Part shown: positions 54,348 through 63,875 of the stretch, one piece after another
Position numbering within the stretch: position 1 is the first letter of the stretch
Layout of the letters: each line of letters opens with the position of its first letter
Origin: Pelagicoccus sp. SDUM812002
GTDB taxonomy: Bacteria; Verrucomicrobiota; Verrucomicrobiia; Opitutales; Opitutaceae
Assembly (NCBI RefSeq): GCF_031127835.1
Contig: NZ_JARXHX010000014.1
Span: forward strand, 57,997-121,996
DNA length: 64,000 bases
Direction: 5' to 3'
Program-made: the position numbers and the translations under genes
The notes under the pieces: model-generated
Database searches by the model: none
Seen by the model: the letters and a program-made list of their open reading frames with translations, nothing else
Told to the model about the DNA's origin: nothing

Positions 54348-54414
54348 GAAAGTCTTTTAATTGTGAGTAGACGGGGTGGTGTCGAGCGAAACGACGCCTT
54401 CCCCGTAGCCTCTT

Positions 54415-55659
54415 TTAGTTGCGGAAGAATGAACTGAGCCAAGTGAAGGCGACGCCGGTGAGCACAGCGAGGGATGCGGGACCGTCGGCGGTATCGGGGT
54501 TACCGGCTAGGTATAGGGCGAATGCGCCGAGGGCACAAATGGATTGGGCGACGATGATGACTCCAAGTAGTTTGAACTTTTTCGGTGAAGAAACCCGCTC
54601 GGCGGCGGAAATTGGAAGTGAGGTCGCCGCGAAAGCGAGGGCGCTGAACAAGGTACCTTCGATACCAGTCGTGACGTGGATCGTGAGCGATGCGACAATC
54701 AAGATGACGCAAGCACCGACTCCGGAGGCGACTTTTCGTTGTCGCTCGGAAAGGGCGAAACGTCCCATCGGGTGGATGAAGAGCAGCAGGTTGAAAAGGC
54801 TGCTGGCTGTCCAGGTGAAGTAGGCGAACGCTCCATACAGGACACGGACGGCTGTGGCGGCGCCGTACTGGCCGGAGGCTGCGAGACTGCTTGCGATGAT
54901 TCTCTGGGCGAAGAATCCACCGAAGATGATGGCCATCTGCATGCCCGGCTTGAGACGGGTCATGAAGAAGATGTACTTGAGGAAGAGGGAGTAGACGAAG
55001 TGGCGAGCCTTGAGAGCTTCAACTAGACCTTCTTTGGCTTCTTCGAAGTTGGGAGCAAGTCTAAGGGCTTCGCAAAAATGTTTGGCAGCCTCTTCGTATT
55101 TACCTGCTTCGAGCAGGGTGTTGCCTTTCTGGTAGTGGGTATAGGGATTTTCTGGATTCCGCTTGAGCGCGTAGTCGAGGGAGTCTTGGGCGTCGTCGAC
55201 GCGTTTTAGCTTGGAAAGGGCGTTGGCTCGGGCGTTTGTGCAGAGAATATGGTCGCTGTCGAATTGGAGTCCGTTTTCGGCGAGGGAGAGAGACTTTTCC
55301 CAATCAGCTTTGCGTGCGGCGAGGTAAGCGAGGAGTCCGAACATGTCGGAATCTTCTGGATTCATCTGCAGGGCTTGTTTGGCTGAGGCCTCAGCCTTCT
55401 TCCAGTCTTGCAAGTGATAGTGCACGCGAGCGAGGTGGGCGTGCATGTGAGGGTTGTCGGGATCGAGGCTGAGGCATCGCTCGGCTGGGTCGAGAGCGTC
55501 GCGATCCTTGTTTTGCTGGAGAAATGCAGTGGACAGATAGAGGTAGCCGAGGGCGTCGTCTGGGTTCTCTTGGATAGCGAGGCGAGCGTATTCCTCGGCG
55601 TCCTTGCCACGGTTCTGCTCGAGCAGGAGCTGAGCGCGTTCGAGGTTGGGGCTACTCAT
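54415..55659 (-). CDS. TPR protein with multi-span membrane C-terminus
   Basis: A 414-residue protein with at least five tetratricopeptide repeats in the first about 215 residues (LAIQENPDDALGYLYLSTAF, ALQMNPEDSDMFGLLAYLAA, ALKRNPENPYTHYQKGNTLL). A C-terminal membrane part of about six hydrophobic segments follows. The N-terminus is likely cytoplasmic. Its ATG overlaps the TGA of the TPR-AAA gene by four bases, so both are translated together. Such pairing suggests the membrane protein is the site or substrate of the AAA ATPase. No function known. Confidence 0.75.
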   Translation of the reverse strand: MSSPNLERAQLLLEQNRGKDAEEYARLAIQENPDDALGYLYLSTAFLQQNKDRDALDPAERCLSLDPDNPHMHAHLARVHYHLQDWKKAEASAKQALQMNPEDSDMFGLLAYLAARKADWEKSLSLAENGLQFDSDHILCTNARANALSKLKRVDDAQDSLDYALKRNPENPYTHYQKGNTLLEAGKYEEAAKHFCEALRLAPNFEEAKEGLVEALKARHFVYSLFLKYIFFMTRLKPGMQMAIIFGGFFAQRIIASSLAASGQYGAATAVRVLYGAFAYFTWTASSLFNLLLFIHPMGRFALSERQRKVASGVGACVILIVASLTIHVTTGIEGTLFSALAFAATSLPISAAERVSSPKKFKLLGVIIVAQSICALGAFALYLAGNPDTADGPASLAVLTGVAFTWLSSFFRN

Positions 55660-57002
55660 CGTTTGATCTTGAGGTAGTCGAGTATCTCGTCGTAAAGACC
55701 GGACTGGTTGGCGTAGAGGGCGTGGTTTTTGGCGGAGGAGAACCAGTCTTTTGAGCTGGCCTTCGTTTTGGAGGCGGCTTTGAGGAGCGCTTTGGTACGG
55801 AGAGGGACAATGCTGCCGGTCTTCATCGCCTCTTCGAGGGTGTCTTCCACTGCGACGTCGACGATTGACTTGAGGTCAGCGCCCGTGAGGCCCTCGGTCT
55901 TTTTGGCAAGCTTTGCGAAGTCGATGTCTTCGCTCGGCTTTTCGGCGAGCATGAGCTGGAGAATGGAGGTACGGGCCTCGAGATCGGGGGGCGGGACGAA
56001 GACGATTTGGTCGAATCGTCCGGGACGCCGGAATGCTGGATCGAGGTGCCAGGGAGCGTTAGTGGCGGCGAGCACCAGGACGCCTTCGTTGGAGTAGTCG
56101 ATGCCATCAAGCTCGGAAAGGAATTGGTTAATAAGCTGGCGCCCGGCGCTTTGTCGCATGTCGGAACGGTTGGCGGCAACGGCGTCCACCTCGTCGATGA
56201 AGAGGACGGACGGTGCGTTTTGGCGGGCTTGCTCGAAGAGGTCGTGCAGGTTGTTTTCGCTTTGTCCGATCCACATGCTGAGGATCTCGTGCAGGCCGAT
56301 GCTGATGAAGTTGGCTTTGACCTCGCCAGCGGTGGCGCGGGCGATGTGGGTTTTTCCGCAGCCCGGAGGCCCGTAAAGGAGAACGCCGCCGCCGATCTTT
56401 TTGCCGTAGGCTTTGAAGAGCTCCGCGTTTTTCAGCGGGTGGATGATCTTCATGCGGATCTGCTCTTTGACCGGCTCCATGCCTCCGACGTCGGCGAAAT
56501 TGATTTTTGGTTTCTGGACGTCGGTTTCGAATTCGCCTGGATGATCGCCGGTGGGAAGCTTGTTGGGGTGGTCGGCGGGCTCGGAACTCTCGATGAGGAA
56601 AGGGGCGAGCTCGGCAGCAATTTCTTCGTCCTCCATCTTAGGGTCGAGCGCGACAGCTTTCTTATAGTGCTCGGCGGCGAGGACCAGCTCGGTCGTGTTG
56701 CTAAGGAGTTTGGCGAAGAGGAGGTGTCCGGCAGCTCCCAGTTCGTCTTTCTTCTCAAGGCTCTCGAGCACGACGAGAGCTTCGGAGCGCTTATCTTGCT
56801 GGCTGTAGGCTTTGGCCAAGGACAGCTGGAGTTCCCGGTTGCCGGGGTCTTGGACGAGGCCGGATTTGAGTTCGCGCTCCGCCGAGGCGAAGTGCCCGTA
56901 TTTGATGAGGGCGTTTGCGAGGTGGCCGATCAATGGAATGTTGTCGGGGCTGAAAGCTAAGGCTTGGCGGAGGGCTTGGATTTCCTGTGGTTCGTCGCTC
57001 AT
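55656..57002 (-). CDS. TPR-AAA ATPase (CDC48/Vps4-like module)
   Basis: A 448-residue protein: TPR-like helices (about 5-125; AERELKSGLVQDPGNRELQL), a short linker, then one AAA domain with Walker A GPPGCGKT (211-218), Walker B VLFIDEVDA (Asp270-Glu271), sensor ATN in VLAATNAPWHLDPA and the arginine-finger segment RRPGRFDQIVFVPPPD. The C-terminus has the small AAA lid and an end (SGLYDEILDYLKIKR) of Vps4/spastin flavour. Expected role: ATP-driven remodelling of a protein target. No peptidase domain. It is coupled by ATGA overlap to the TPR membrane protein, its likely partner. Confidence 0.85.
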   Translation of the reverse strand: MSDEPQEIQALRQALAFSPDNIPLIGHLANALIKYGHFASAERELKSGLVQDPGNRELQLSLAKAYSQQDKRSEALVVLESLEKKDELGAAGHLLFAKLLSNTTELVLAAEHYKKAVALDPKMEDEEIAAELAPFLIESSEPADHPNKLPTGDHPGEFETDVQKPKINFADVGGMEPVKEQIRMKIIHPLKNAELFKAYGKKIGGGVLLYGPPGCGKTHIARATAGEVKANFISIGLHEILSMWIGQSENNLHDLFEQARQNAPSVLFIDEVDAVAANRSDMRQSAGRQLINQFLSELDGIDYSNEGVLVLAATNAPWHLDPAFRRPGRFDQIVFVPPPDLEARTSILQLMLAEKPSEDIDFAKLAKKTEGLTGADLKSIVDVAVEDTLEEAMKTGSIVPLRTKALLKAASKTKASSKDWFSSAKNHALYANQSGLYDEILDYLKIKR

Positions 57003-57103
57003 GGTTTAGGTGCTGCTAAGGTGGGTTTTTCTGCGTGGGGCTGGCAATCTCTTTTCTGCTTTGGGATCAATGAGCGTGTATCTCGAAATAGAATACGAGA
57101 AGC

Positions 57104-57805
57104 CTAGCTTTCTAGCTTGTTTCTCAATTCCTTGGCCTTGCTGCGGCTGAGGGGGATGTCGCGGCCGCTGGGGAATGTAAGGGTGTGCTTGTGGTTTCCT
57201 CCGTTGTACAGACCGCTGATGGATTCGAGGTTGGCGAGGTAGGATTTGTGGACGCGATCGAATTGGGGAGGGAGAAGCTGGTGCAGGTCTTTGAGCATCT
57301 TGTCGTGAGATCTTAGGGATCCGTCTTTTTGGGCGATGAGCGAGCAGGGACCATCGGCCTGGATATATTCGATGTCTTGGATCGGTACTAGCTCGATGCG
57401 GCCGTGGTTTCGCACTGCGAGGAATTTTGCGAAATGGCTGCGTTGTGTATCGGATCCGAGGATACGTTTGAAGGATTGTTTGATACGTTCTTCGTCGAAG
57501 GGCTTAGGGATGAAATCGATGACGCCGAGATCGTAAGCTTCGATCGCTCGCTGGGTATAGGCTGATACGACGATAGTGTGGAATGCGCGTGAGCTGAGCT
57601 TTTTGAGGAGTTCGAAACCGTCTTGGCCGTTTAGGTTTAGGTCGAGCATCAGTACATCGAATTGGGCCTGGTCGAGTTGTTTTCGAGCTTCGGGGAGAGT
57701 GGTGGCTGTTTCTAGGGATTGAAGACTGTCGCCGAGGATGTTGCGGACGAGGCGGCAGAGGCGGTCCATGATGCTGGCTTCGTCTTCTATTATTAGGAGT
57801 TTCAT
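57104..57805 (-). CDS. LytTR-type response regulator
   Basis: A 233-residue regulator: receiver domain with acidic residues IIEDEAS, phospho-accepting D55 in MLDLNLNGQDG, the conserved Lys in FIPKPFDEER, and a C-terminal LytTR DNA-binding domain (IEYIQADGPCSLIAQ, FDRVHKSYLANLESISG, IPLSRSKAKELR). It lies 110 bp after the LytS-like kinase gene on the same strand, the usual pairing. Target genes are not known. Its nearest neighbours are the divergent molybdenum hydroxylase genes and the TPR-AAA pair. Confidence 0.9.
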   Translation of the reverse strand: MKLLIIEDEASIMDRLCRLVRNILGDSLQSLETATTLPEARKQLDQAQFDVLMLDLNLNGQDGFELLKKLSSRAFHTIVVSAYTQRAIEAYDLGVIDFIPKPFDEERIKQSFKRILGSDTQRSHFAKFLAVRNHGRIELVPIQDIEYIQADGPCSLIAQKDGSLRSHDKMLKDLHQLLPPQFDRVHKSYLANLESISGLYNGGNHKHTLTFPSGRDIPLSRSKAKELRNKLES

Positions 57806-57891
57806 ATGGGGGATGGAGGCGGACTATGCGGGATAGGGGCGTTTTTGTGTGCGCTGGGCCAGCGGCCGCTACCTGTTGGCTGTGTTAGGTC

Positions 57892-57909
57892 GGGACGGCA
57901 CCTGGTCCC
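57892..57909. repeat. REP-like palindrome between kinase and regulator
   Basis: GGGAC / GTCCC with an 8-base spacer containing GGCACCTG. A second short palindrome, AGCGGCCGCT, lies at 57861-57870. Both are in the 110-bp gap between the two-component genes and may affect their relative expression. Confidence 0.4.
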
Positions 57910-57915
57910 TGCCTT

Positions 57916-59586
57916 TTATTTTGGTAGTTGGATTTTGGTGACCCATCGCGTGTCTTGGGGACCGTGTTCGAAGCTCCAGTTTGGGTATGATTCGGCGAGC
58001 CGCGCTTTGATGTATTTGATGCCGGTGCCGTCTGGTGGAGGGGTGGTTTCGCTTCCGAGGTAAGGGGCGGAGAATTCGAATTGGCGTTGGCGTTTGGAAG
58101 CGGTTTCTCGTAGCTGGAAGACGATGTGGCCTTGGCCGTAAGCGTTGTGGGACAGGGCGTTCTCCAGGAGGTTTCTAAGGATGGCAGGTGGGAGCTCGGC
58201 TTGCTCGTTCACGTTTATGAGCTTGAGTTCGTAGCGAGCTTTTTTGCGGTACTCCATAATTCGCAGGTAGGTACGGCAGGACTCTAGCTCGGTCTCGAAG
58301 GGGATGAGCGCTTGTTCGGAGATGGCGGAGAGTAGGTCGAACTCTTTGGCGAGTTCTTGGATGAGCTTCACGCCTTGCTGAGGGTTCGTCTCGATCCACT
58401 CGATAGCGGAGGTGAGAGAGTTGAGGACGAAGTGGGGCTGGATCTTGCTTTTGAGGAGCTCAAGTTGGAGGCGAGCGTTGCGGAGCTGGGTTTGGTTGCG
58501 CTGGCGACTTTCTTGGATGAGTAGGTTAATGGTGGATACTAGAAAAAAGACCATTAGGACTCCGAAGCTGTAGGCTTGATTGTTAACGAGGAAAGGGACC
58601 TGGTAGCTTGCTACGAGAAGGGAGCAGATGAGGGTAGAGTAAAAGGCGTGCGGTCGCTTTTGGAAAAGGGCGACAAGGGAGATGCCGAGGCAGAGGAGGA
58701 AGGTGCGGGGAACAATATAGAGAGGGATTGGGGTGAAGGATGCGACTAGTGGGGCTAGACTCAGGAGGAACATCCAGGGGCGTCGGTAGCCGAAGACGAG
58801 CAAGGTGGCGATGGGGGCGCAGGTGCTGAGGGCGATGTTAGAGAAGTTGGCGATTAGGGCGATTGTATCGAGATTTGGATACTCGACGTTCAATTGATAG
58901 TAGAAGAGCTTGTTGACGGCGTATAGGCTGAACAAAAGGCAGGATAGGCCGAGGAAAAGGTATTGGGGGAGTTTTCGATTGAGGAGGAAATAGGCGAGGA
59001 GGTAGACGCCGAAGAGGGCGAATCCCAGGAAGAGGCAGTAGGTGATGGTAGTGGTGCGGGTTGCGGAAAGGGAGCCCTCTAGGGAGTTGAGCACGATGAT
59101 AAAGTTGTGCTTATCGGCGGTGTGGGTATGCGTTCCTCGGATACGTAGGGTGTGTTTTGTTTGCGGCGAGTCGACCTTGGGCAGGGCGAAGGAGTTGTAG
59201 CTGCGGCCGACTTCGATCTCTTGGCCGGTGGGGGAGAGGATTCCGTTTGTCCCGATGAGTTGTTGGTCGAAGTAAAGCTCGAAGGTGGCGCCGAGGTAGA
59301 GGGAGATGACGTCGCTTTTCGAGGACGTGAGGTCGTTTTTTAGGGAGAGCGGCAGACGGATTTCGAAATGGCGTGGGAGTAGCGGGACTAGTTTCAGGTT
59401 GGTGGCGAAGGGATAGTCATGTTCGATGACGTGTTTGGATGCGGGGATGATGTCTCCGGTGTCGGGGGATCGTTCGAATATCTCGATGCGGTCGAAGCCT
59501 AAGTTGGGATCGAGGGCGTGTAGGGAATCTGCGCTTACAAGAAGGAGAGCGAGTGGGATTAAGTGGAGAAGGCGAGAGAGACGCAT
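57916..59586 (-). CDS. LytS/YehU-type sensor histidine kinase
   Basis: A 556-residue membrane kinase. Signal-like leader (1-24), an extracytoplasmic beta-rich domain (about 25-180) like 7TMR-DISM sensors, about seven membrane segments (about 185-370), then the HisKA_LytS-type domain with the phospho-His motif IQPHFVLNSLTSAIEWIE, and a compact ATPase region with N-box LRNLLENALSHNAYGQG and G-box GTGIKYIKARL. Extracellular ligand unknown; DISM domains often bind sugars. It is paired with the LytTR regulator downstream. Confidence 0.88.
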   Translation of the reverse strand: MRLSRLLHLIPLALLLVSADSLHALDPNLGFDRIEIFERSPDTGDIIPASKHVIEHDYPFATNLKLVPLLPRHFEIRLPLSLKNDLTSSKSDVISLYLGATFELYFDQQLIGTNGILSPTGQEIEVGRSYNSFALPKVDSPQTKHTLRIRGTHTHTADKHNFIIVLNSLEGSLSATRTTTITYCLFLGFALFGVYLLAYFLLNRKLPQYLFLGLSCLLFSLYAVNKLFYYQLNVEYPNLDTIALIANFSNIALSTCAPIATLLVFGYRRPWMFLLSLAPLVASFTPIPLYIVPRTFLLCLGISLVALFQKRPHAFYSTLICSLLVASYQVPFLVNNQAYSFGVLMVFFLVSTINLLIQESRQRNQTQLRNARLQLELLKSKIQPHFVLNSLTSAIEWIETNPQQGVKLIQELAKEFDLLSAISEQALIPFETELESCRTYLRIMEYRKKARYELKLINVNEQAELPPAILRNLLENALSHNAYGQGHIVFQLRETASKRQRQFEFSAPYLGSETTPPPDGTGIKYIKARLAESYPNWSFEHGPQDTRWVTKIQLPK

Positions 59587-59743
59587 TGGAGAGAGGGTAA
59601 CGGGCTACGAGGCGGCTTATCGAGATCAATTGGGCGGGATCGGGACCAATGATTCGTTGCTGTGACCGTTGGTGAGGAAACGGTTGTGGGAGGAGCGAGA
59701 GGAAGGGCAGTTTTGGATTTTATCATTTAATCCGATTTTGCGT

Positions 59744-60214
59744 ATGGCACAGATTACCCTTTCGATAAATAGTCGCGTCCATGAAGTGGACGTGGATTCA
59801 GAAATCCCATTGTTGTGGGTTTTGCGCGATACGCTCGGTCTGACGGGGACTAAGTTCGGGTGCGGGATCGGGCAGTGCGGGTGCTGTACGGTGCATCTGG
59901 GAGAGACGGCGGTGCGATCGTGTCAGTTGCCGGTTGGAGCGGTTTCCGGAATGGAGATTCGGACGATAGAAGGCTTGTCGGTCGAGGGACTGCATCCGGT
60001 GCAAGAGGCTTGGTGTACGGAGAATGTTGCCCAGTGCGGGTATTGCCAGGCGGGGCAGATCATGTCGGCGGTGGCTTTGTTGAAAAGTAATTCGAAGCCG
60101 AACGATGAAGCTATCGATGTGGCGATGTCAGGGAACTTGTGTCGCTGCGGAACCTATAAGCGTATTCGGAAAGCGATACATTTGGCTTCGAAGCGAGTGG
60201 AGGAAGCGAAATGA
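59744..60214 (+). CDS. Molybdenum hydroxylase [2Fe-2S] small subunit (IorA-like)
   Basis: Electron-transfer subunit of 157 residues from the ATG at 59744 (an upstream GTG frame to 59669 is not family-like). The plant-type cluster Cys are in [16 protein letters not shown] with a further Cys in RSCQLPVG. The second, helical domain carries [11 protein letters not shown] and [14 protein letters not shown]. It is like isoquinoline 1-oxidoreductase alpha subunits. It has no export signal of its own, so it would travel with the Tat-signal partner. Its TGA overlaps the partner's ATG. Lies divergent to the LytS-like kinase. Confidence 0.9.
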   Translation: MAQITLSINSRVHEVDVDSEIPLLWVLRDTLGLTGTKFGCGIGQCGCCTVHLGETAVRSCQLPVGAVSGMEIRTIEGLSVEGLHPVQEAWCTENVAQCGYCQAGQIMSAVALLKSNSKPNDEAIDVAMSGNLCRCGTYKRIRKAIHLASKRVEEAK

Positions 60215-62406
60215 AGACGAGTCCAGTATCGAGGAGAAGTTTCTTGAAGGTCAGCGCCCTGGCAGGGGGTGGCTTGCTGCTGAGCGGGTTTTGGTCGTCG
60301 AAGGTGAAGGGGGCGGGTTTGGCAGGTGTGGCAACGGAAGGGCCGTGGTTCTTTGCTCAGTTCGATACGGATGGGAGTTTGTTGTTGAAGTTAAGCAAAA
60401 TGGAGATGGGGCAGAGCTCGCCCACAGGAGTGGCGATGCTGTTTGCGGAGGAAGTTGGATTTGATTGGGACCGGGTACGGATTTCGCAGATCGCGTTTTC
60501 GGACGGGACCAAGGCGTTTTACGAGTCGCCCTTGGGCGGTGGTACGGGCGGAAGCTCGGCGGTGAGCACGCTGTGGGAGCCGATGCGGAAGGCGGGAGCG
60601 GCCGCGCGGGAGATGTTGATCCAGGCGGCGGCGGACGGGTGGAAGGCGCCGGTTAGCGATTGCGTTGCCGATGCTGGATGGGTGAGGCATTTGCCGAGCG
60701 GACGGGCGGTTTCGTACTATCAATTGGCGGAGGCGGGGGGGCGTTTGCCGGTACCGGAGAATCCGACGTTGAAGGCTCCGAAGGACTTTAAGCTGATCGG
60801 GAAAGCGAAACCCAATGCGCACAATCGAGAGTATGCGAAAGGCGAAGCTAAGTATGGGATAGATGTGGCGTTGCCGGGTATGTTGTTTGCGGCGATCGAG
60901 CGTAATCCGGTACTGGGAGCGACGCTGGTTTCCTTTGATCGGAGCGAGGCGATGAAGGTGCCGGGAGTGGTGGGCGTATACGATTTTCAAGGACGCGACC
61001 CAGACGATACGTTGTTTCGCGGCTACAGAGGCGGGGTTGCGGTGGTGGCGGATTCGACTTGGGCGGCGTTCAGAGGGAAGGCTGCTCTGAATGTGAATTG
61101 GGATGAGGGCGAGAATGGCTCGGCCAGTATTGGGACTTTGCGAGATCGATGCGAGAAAGGGACGTTTATCGCGAGCGAGGTTAAGAATGACTTTGGCGAT
61201 GTAGACGCGGCGTTTGAGGTGAATAAACGAAGGTTGCGAGCTGTTTACGAAACGCAGTTTCAACCGCATGCTAGTATGGAGCCATTGAATACTACTGCTC
61301 GTTGGGAAGGTGATCGGGTGGAGATATGGACGTCGGCTCAGAATACGAGTAGCGTGGCGGAAGGGGTTGCGGAAGCGATGGGCTTGCCGGTGGGAAATGT
61401 GCGTATCAATAATCTGGTGGCGGGTGGTTCGTTCGGGAGACGCGTGTGGCTGGACTATGTTATTGAGGCGGTGTTGCTTGCGAAGCGGGCAGGGTGGCCG
61501 GTGAAGGTAACTTGGACGCGGGAGGACGATATGCGGGGAGATTATTTTCATCCGTACAAGCGGTCGAATTGGGAAGCCTGTCTCGATGGGGATGGTTTTA
61601 TCGACGGCGTAAGGAGCGACTATGGGGTGGTGGGTTCGACCGGTTTTTGGTGGGTTCTGCATTGGGCGTACTTGCCGTATGGGATTCGCAACGTGAAAGT
61701 GGTGGCGAACTTGTTGGAAGAGCCGATCCAAACGGGGGCATGGCGGAGCGTGACGGAGCATTTGCAGGCGTTTCCCGAGGAGTCGTTCATCGATGAGATG
61801 GCGTTTTTTGCGGGCGAGGATGCGTACGCGTTTCGCCTGAAGCATGCGCGGCGGGCGGTTGCGGAATTCGAGGGGGACGACTATTGGCGGGCGATGACGG
61901 AGCGTGCGCTGCGTGTGCTGGAGTCGGTTTCCGGATTTACGGACTGGGGTTCGACATTGCCGCCGGGTCGCGGACGCGGGATTGCGATGTCGAAGTTTGG
62001 ATCGACGGTAGTTTGCCAGGTCGCAGAGGTGGAAGTGTCGGGCGATGATTTTCGCGTGGTAAAGATCGATGCGATCGTGGCTCCCGGGGTCGTGGTGAAT
62101 CCGCAATTGGCGGAGAATCAGATCGAAGGGGCGATTGTTTGGGGGATCAGCGCCTTGAAGCATGGCAAGCTGACTTTTGAGAACGGGCGGATGCGCGAGG
62201 GTAATTTCGATGATTACCCTATTCTCAGAATGAACGAGGTGCCCAAAATGTCGGTACACTTTTTGGAGGACGATGGTCCGATGGGCGGGATAGGCGAGCC
62301 GGGGGTACCGGCGGTGGCTCCGGCGGTTTGCAATGCGATCTTTGCGGCGTGCGGGAAGCGGGTCCGGAGTATCCCGGTAAAAAGGGAAGAACTTGTAAAC
62401 GCTTGA
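60211..62406 (+). CDS. Molybdenum hydroxylase large subunit (IorB-like), Tat-exported
   Basis: Molybdopterin-cytosine-dinucleotide-type catalytic subunit of 731 residues. A Tat signal SRRSFLK (residues 7-13) and a hydrophobic stretch lead it to the periplasm. Family motifs: [82 protein letters not shown], and the active-site Glu in [20 protein letters not shown]. Substrate of this xanthine dehydrogenase subfamily is a heterocycle or aldehyde; the sequence does not tell which. Codon choice is GC-rich compared with neighbours such as the lipoprotein gene, which may hint at transfer. No FAD subunit gene is present, as in IorAB. Confidence 0.9.
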   Translation: MKTSPVSRRSFLKVSALAGGGLLLSGFWSSKVKGAGLAGVATEGPWFFAQFDTDGSLLLKLSKMEMGQSSPTGVAMLFAEEVGFDWDRVRISQIAFSDGTKAFYESPLGGGTGGSSAVSTLWEPMRKAGAAAREMLIQAAADGWKAPVSDCVADAGWVRHLPSGRAVSYYQLAEAGGRLPVPENPTLKAPKDFKLIGKAKPNAHNREYAKGEAKYGIDVALPGMLFAAIERNPVLGATLVSFDRSEAMKVPGVVGVYDFQGRDPDDTLFRGYRGGVAVVADSTWAAFRGKAALNVNWDEGENGSASIGTLRDRCEKGTFIASEVKNDFGDVDAAFEVNKRRLRAVYETQFQPHASMEPLNTTARWEGDRVEIWTSAQNTSSVAEGVAEAMGLPVGNVRINNLVAGGSFGRRVWLDYVIEAVLLAKRAGWPVKVTWTREDDMRGDYFHPYKRSNWEACLDGDGFIDGVRSDYGVVGSTGFWWVLHWAYLPYGIRNVKVVANLLEEPIQTGAWRSVTEHLQAFPEESFIDEMAFFAGEDAYAFRLKHARRAVAEFEGDDYWRAMTERALRVLESVSGFTDWGSTLPPGRGRGIAMSKFGSTVVCQVAEVEVSGDDFRVVKIDAIVAPGVVVNPQLAENQIEGAIVWGISALKHGKLTFENGRMREGNFDDYPILRMNEVPKMSVHFLEDDGPMGGIGEPGVPAVAPAVCNAIFAACGKRVRSIPVKREELVNA

Positions 62407-62471
62407 GGCAAAGGTTCCTTTTCCGCTGGTGAGTTTTTGTAAGGAGCTTCTATTCTTTGGGCTGCCCTTTT

Positions 62472-62496
62472 AGCAGACGCTTTTAACTTGTCTGCT
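62472..62496 (+). terminator. Inverted repeat between iorB-like and next gene
   Basis: Perfect 7-bp arms AGCAGAC and GTCTGCT with an 11-base, T-rich spacer. It lies in the 118-bp gap. It could end the hydroxylase transcript or act as an operator; no T-run follows. Confidence 0.4.
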
Positions 62497-62524
62497 CAAT
62501 TGGAGTTTCACGTATTAGCGACTT

Positions 62525-63829
62525 ATGAAAGCCCCCCGTTTACCCTTTGTTGTACTTCTTCTCGTTTTTTTTCCCTCAGCTGTCTTTTGCTCTGCAGAGG
62601 AAACGCCGATGACCCTCTCTCGTTCGGATTATGCGGATCGCTTACATGGGTTTTGGTTGGGGCAATGTATCGCGAACTGGACGGGATTGACGACTGAAAT
62701 GGATCGGGTAAACGCACCCTTTTACACCGACGAAGACTGGGGGACTCCTGACCAGGAAAATATGTGGGGAAAGTTGGGGCCATCTCCCGTGATCGACTTT
62801 TTTTTTGAACGAGGGAGTGCGGTCTGGGGTGCGGATGACGATACGGACATCGAATACATCTACCAACATCTCTTGAGCGAGGCCGAGAACTGCATTCTTA
62901 CTGCCGAGCAAATCCGTGACGGTTGGCTCGAGCACATATGGTCGGACGACTATAACAAAGAGGGAGAGAATTATCTTTGGGTATCGAACGAGAACGCCTA
63001 TGAGCTGATGCGTAAAGGTATCCTACCTCCGGATACAAGCTTGCCAGAGAATAATCCAGATTTCGATATGATCGATGCTCAGTTGACCACGGAGATCTTT
63101 GGTTTGTTCGCTCCCGGCCGGCCGGATGTAGCTTTGAAGATTGCCGAGCTACCTATTCTAACGACCGCGAGAGAGGACGCGAAGTGGGCTTCGGAGTTTT
63201 ACGTCGCAATGCACTCTTTGGCGGCCTTGACCGATGACAAGGGATCTATGCAGGATCGGATCTCGTGGATGGCGGAACGGGCGAAGGACCGTTTGCCTGA
63301 GGGTTCCTATGTTCGAGGCATGTATGAATTCGTAAAAGCGCGATACGATCTGTATCCAGCGAGTGAGGACTGGGAGGCGACTCGGGATGCTTTTTATCAA
63401 GCTTACCAAATCGAGGGCAAAGATGGATACGAATATCGCCAGCCTTTTGATGCCGGTATCAATTTCGGGGCAAGCCTAGTAAGCTTGTTCTATGGCGAAG
63501 GCGACCTGAAGCGGACGATTCAGATCGGTACGCTGGCTGGTTGGGATTCGGATAACCCGACTGCGACCTGGGGCGGTTTACTCGGTTTCATGTTAGGCCG
63601 AGAGGGCGTCGAAAATGCGTTTGGCGTGAGCGACCTTTCTGAATTGTACCATATCCATCGCACGCGTCGTGGTTTTCCGGATCGTACACCGAGCGATGAG
63701 GGAGAAGACAGCTTTCCGCTGATGGCGGAGCGTGGCCTAGCTATCGTCGATCGCTTGGTGGTGCAGATGATGGGCGGCGAGGTCGATGATGATACTTGGC
63801 GGGTGCCGCCTGCCAAGCGGTTGTATTGA
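62525..63829 (+). CDS. Exported ADP-ribosylglycohydrolase-family protein
   Basis: A 434-residue protein of the DraG/ARH fold with an N-terminal signal peptide (about 1-24, hydrophobic then CSAEE). Metal-binding motifs are kept: WGADDDTDIEYIY near the N-terminus and GWDSDNPTATWGGLLGFMLG near the C-terminus. In the family these Asp residues bind two magnesium ions and cleave ADP-ribose or related N-glycosidic bonds. Export is unusual for an enzyme removing ADP-ribose from cytoplasmic proteins, so a different extracytoplasmic glycoside substrate is likely. A strong terminator follows. Confidence 0.85.
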   Translation: MKAPRLPFVVLLLVFFPSAVFCSAEETPMTLSRSDYADRLHGFWLGQCIANWTGLTTEMDRVNAPFYTDEDWGTPDQENMWGKLGPSPVIDFFFERGSAVWGADDDTDIEYIYQHLLSEAENCILTAEQIRDGWLEHIWSDDYNKEGENYLWVSNENAYELMRKGILPPDTSLPENNPDFDMIDAQLTTEIFGLFAPGRPDVALKIAELPILTTAREDAKWASEFYVAMHSLAALTDDKGSMQDRISWMAERAKDRLPEGSYVRGMYEFVKARYDLYPASEDWEATRDAFYQAYQIEGKDGYEYRQPFDAGINFGASLVSLFYGEGDLKRTIQIGTLAGWDSDNPTATWGGLLGFMLGREGVENAFGVSDLSELYHIHRTRRGFPDRTPSDEGEDSFPLMAERGLAIVDRLVVQMMGGEVDDDTWRVPPAKRLY

Positions 63830-63842
63830 ATTTTAAAATACG

Positions 63843-63875
63843 AAAAGGGCCGGACTCGCATGAGGCCGGCCTTTA
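63843..63875 (+). terminator. Rho-independent terminator
   Basis: Stem GGCCGG / CCGGCC continued inward by CTC / GAG around loop GCAT, with an A-run before and TTTAT after. It ends the ADP-ribosylglycohydrolase transcript. Confidence 0.85.

Noticed and set aside
60391..62259. 622-codon minus-strand open frame inside the molybdenum hydroxylase gene
   Set aside because: Arg/His/Pro-rich translation without motifs; the plus-strand gene has full family signatures. It is a by-product of GC-rich codon use.
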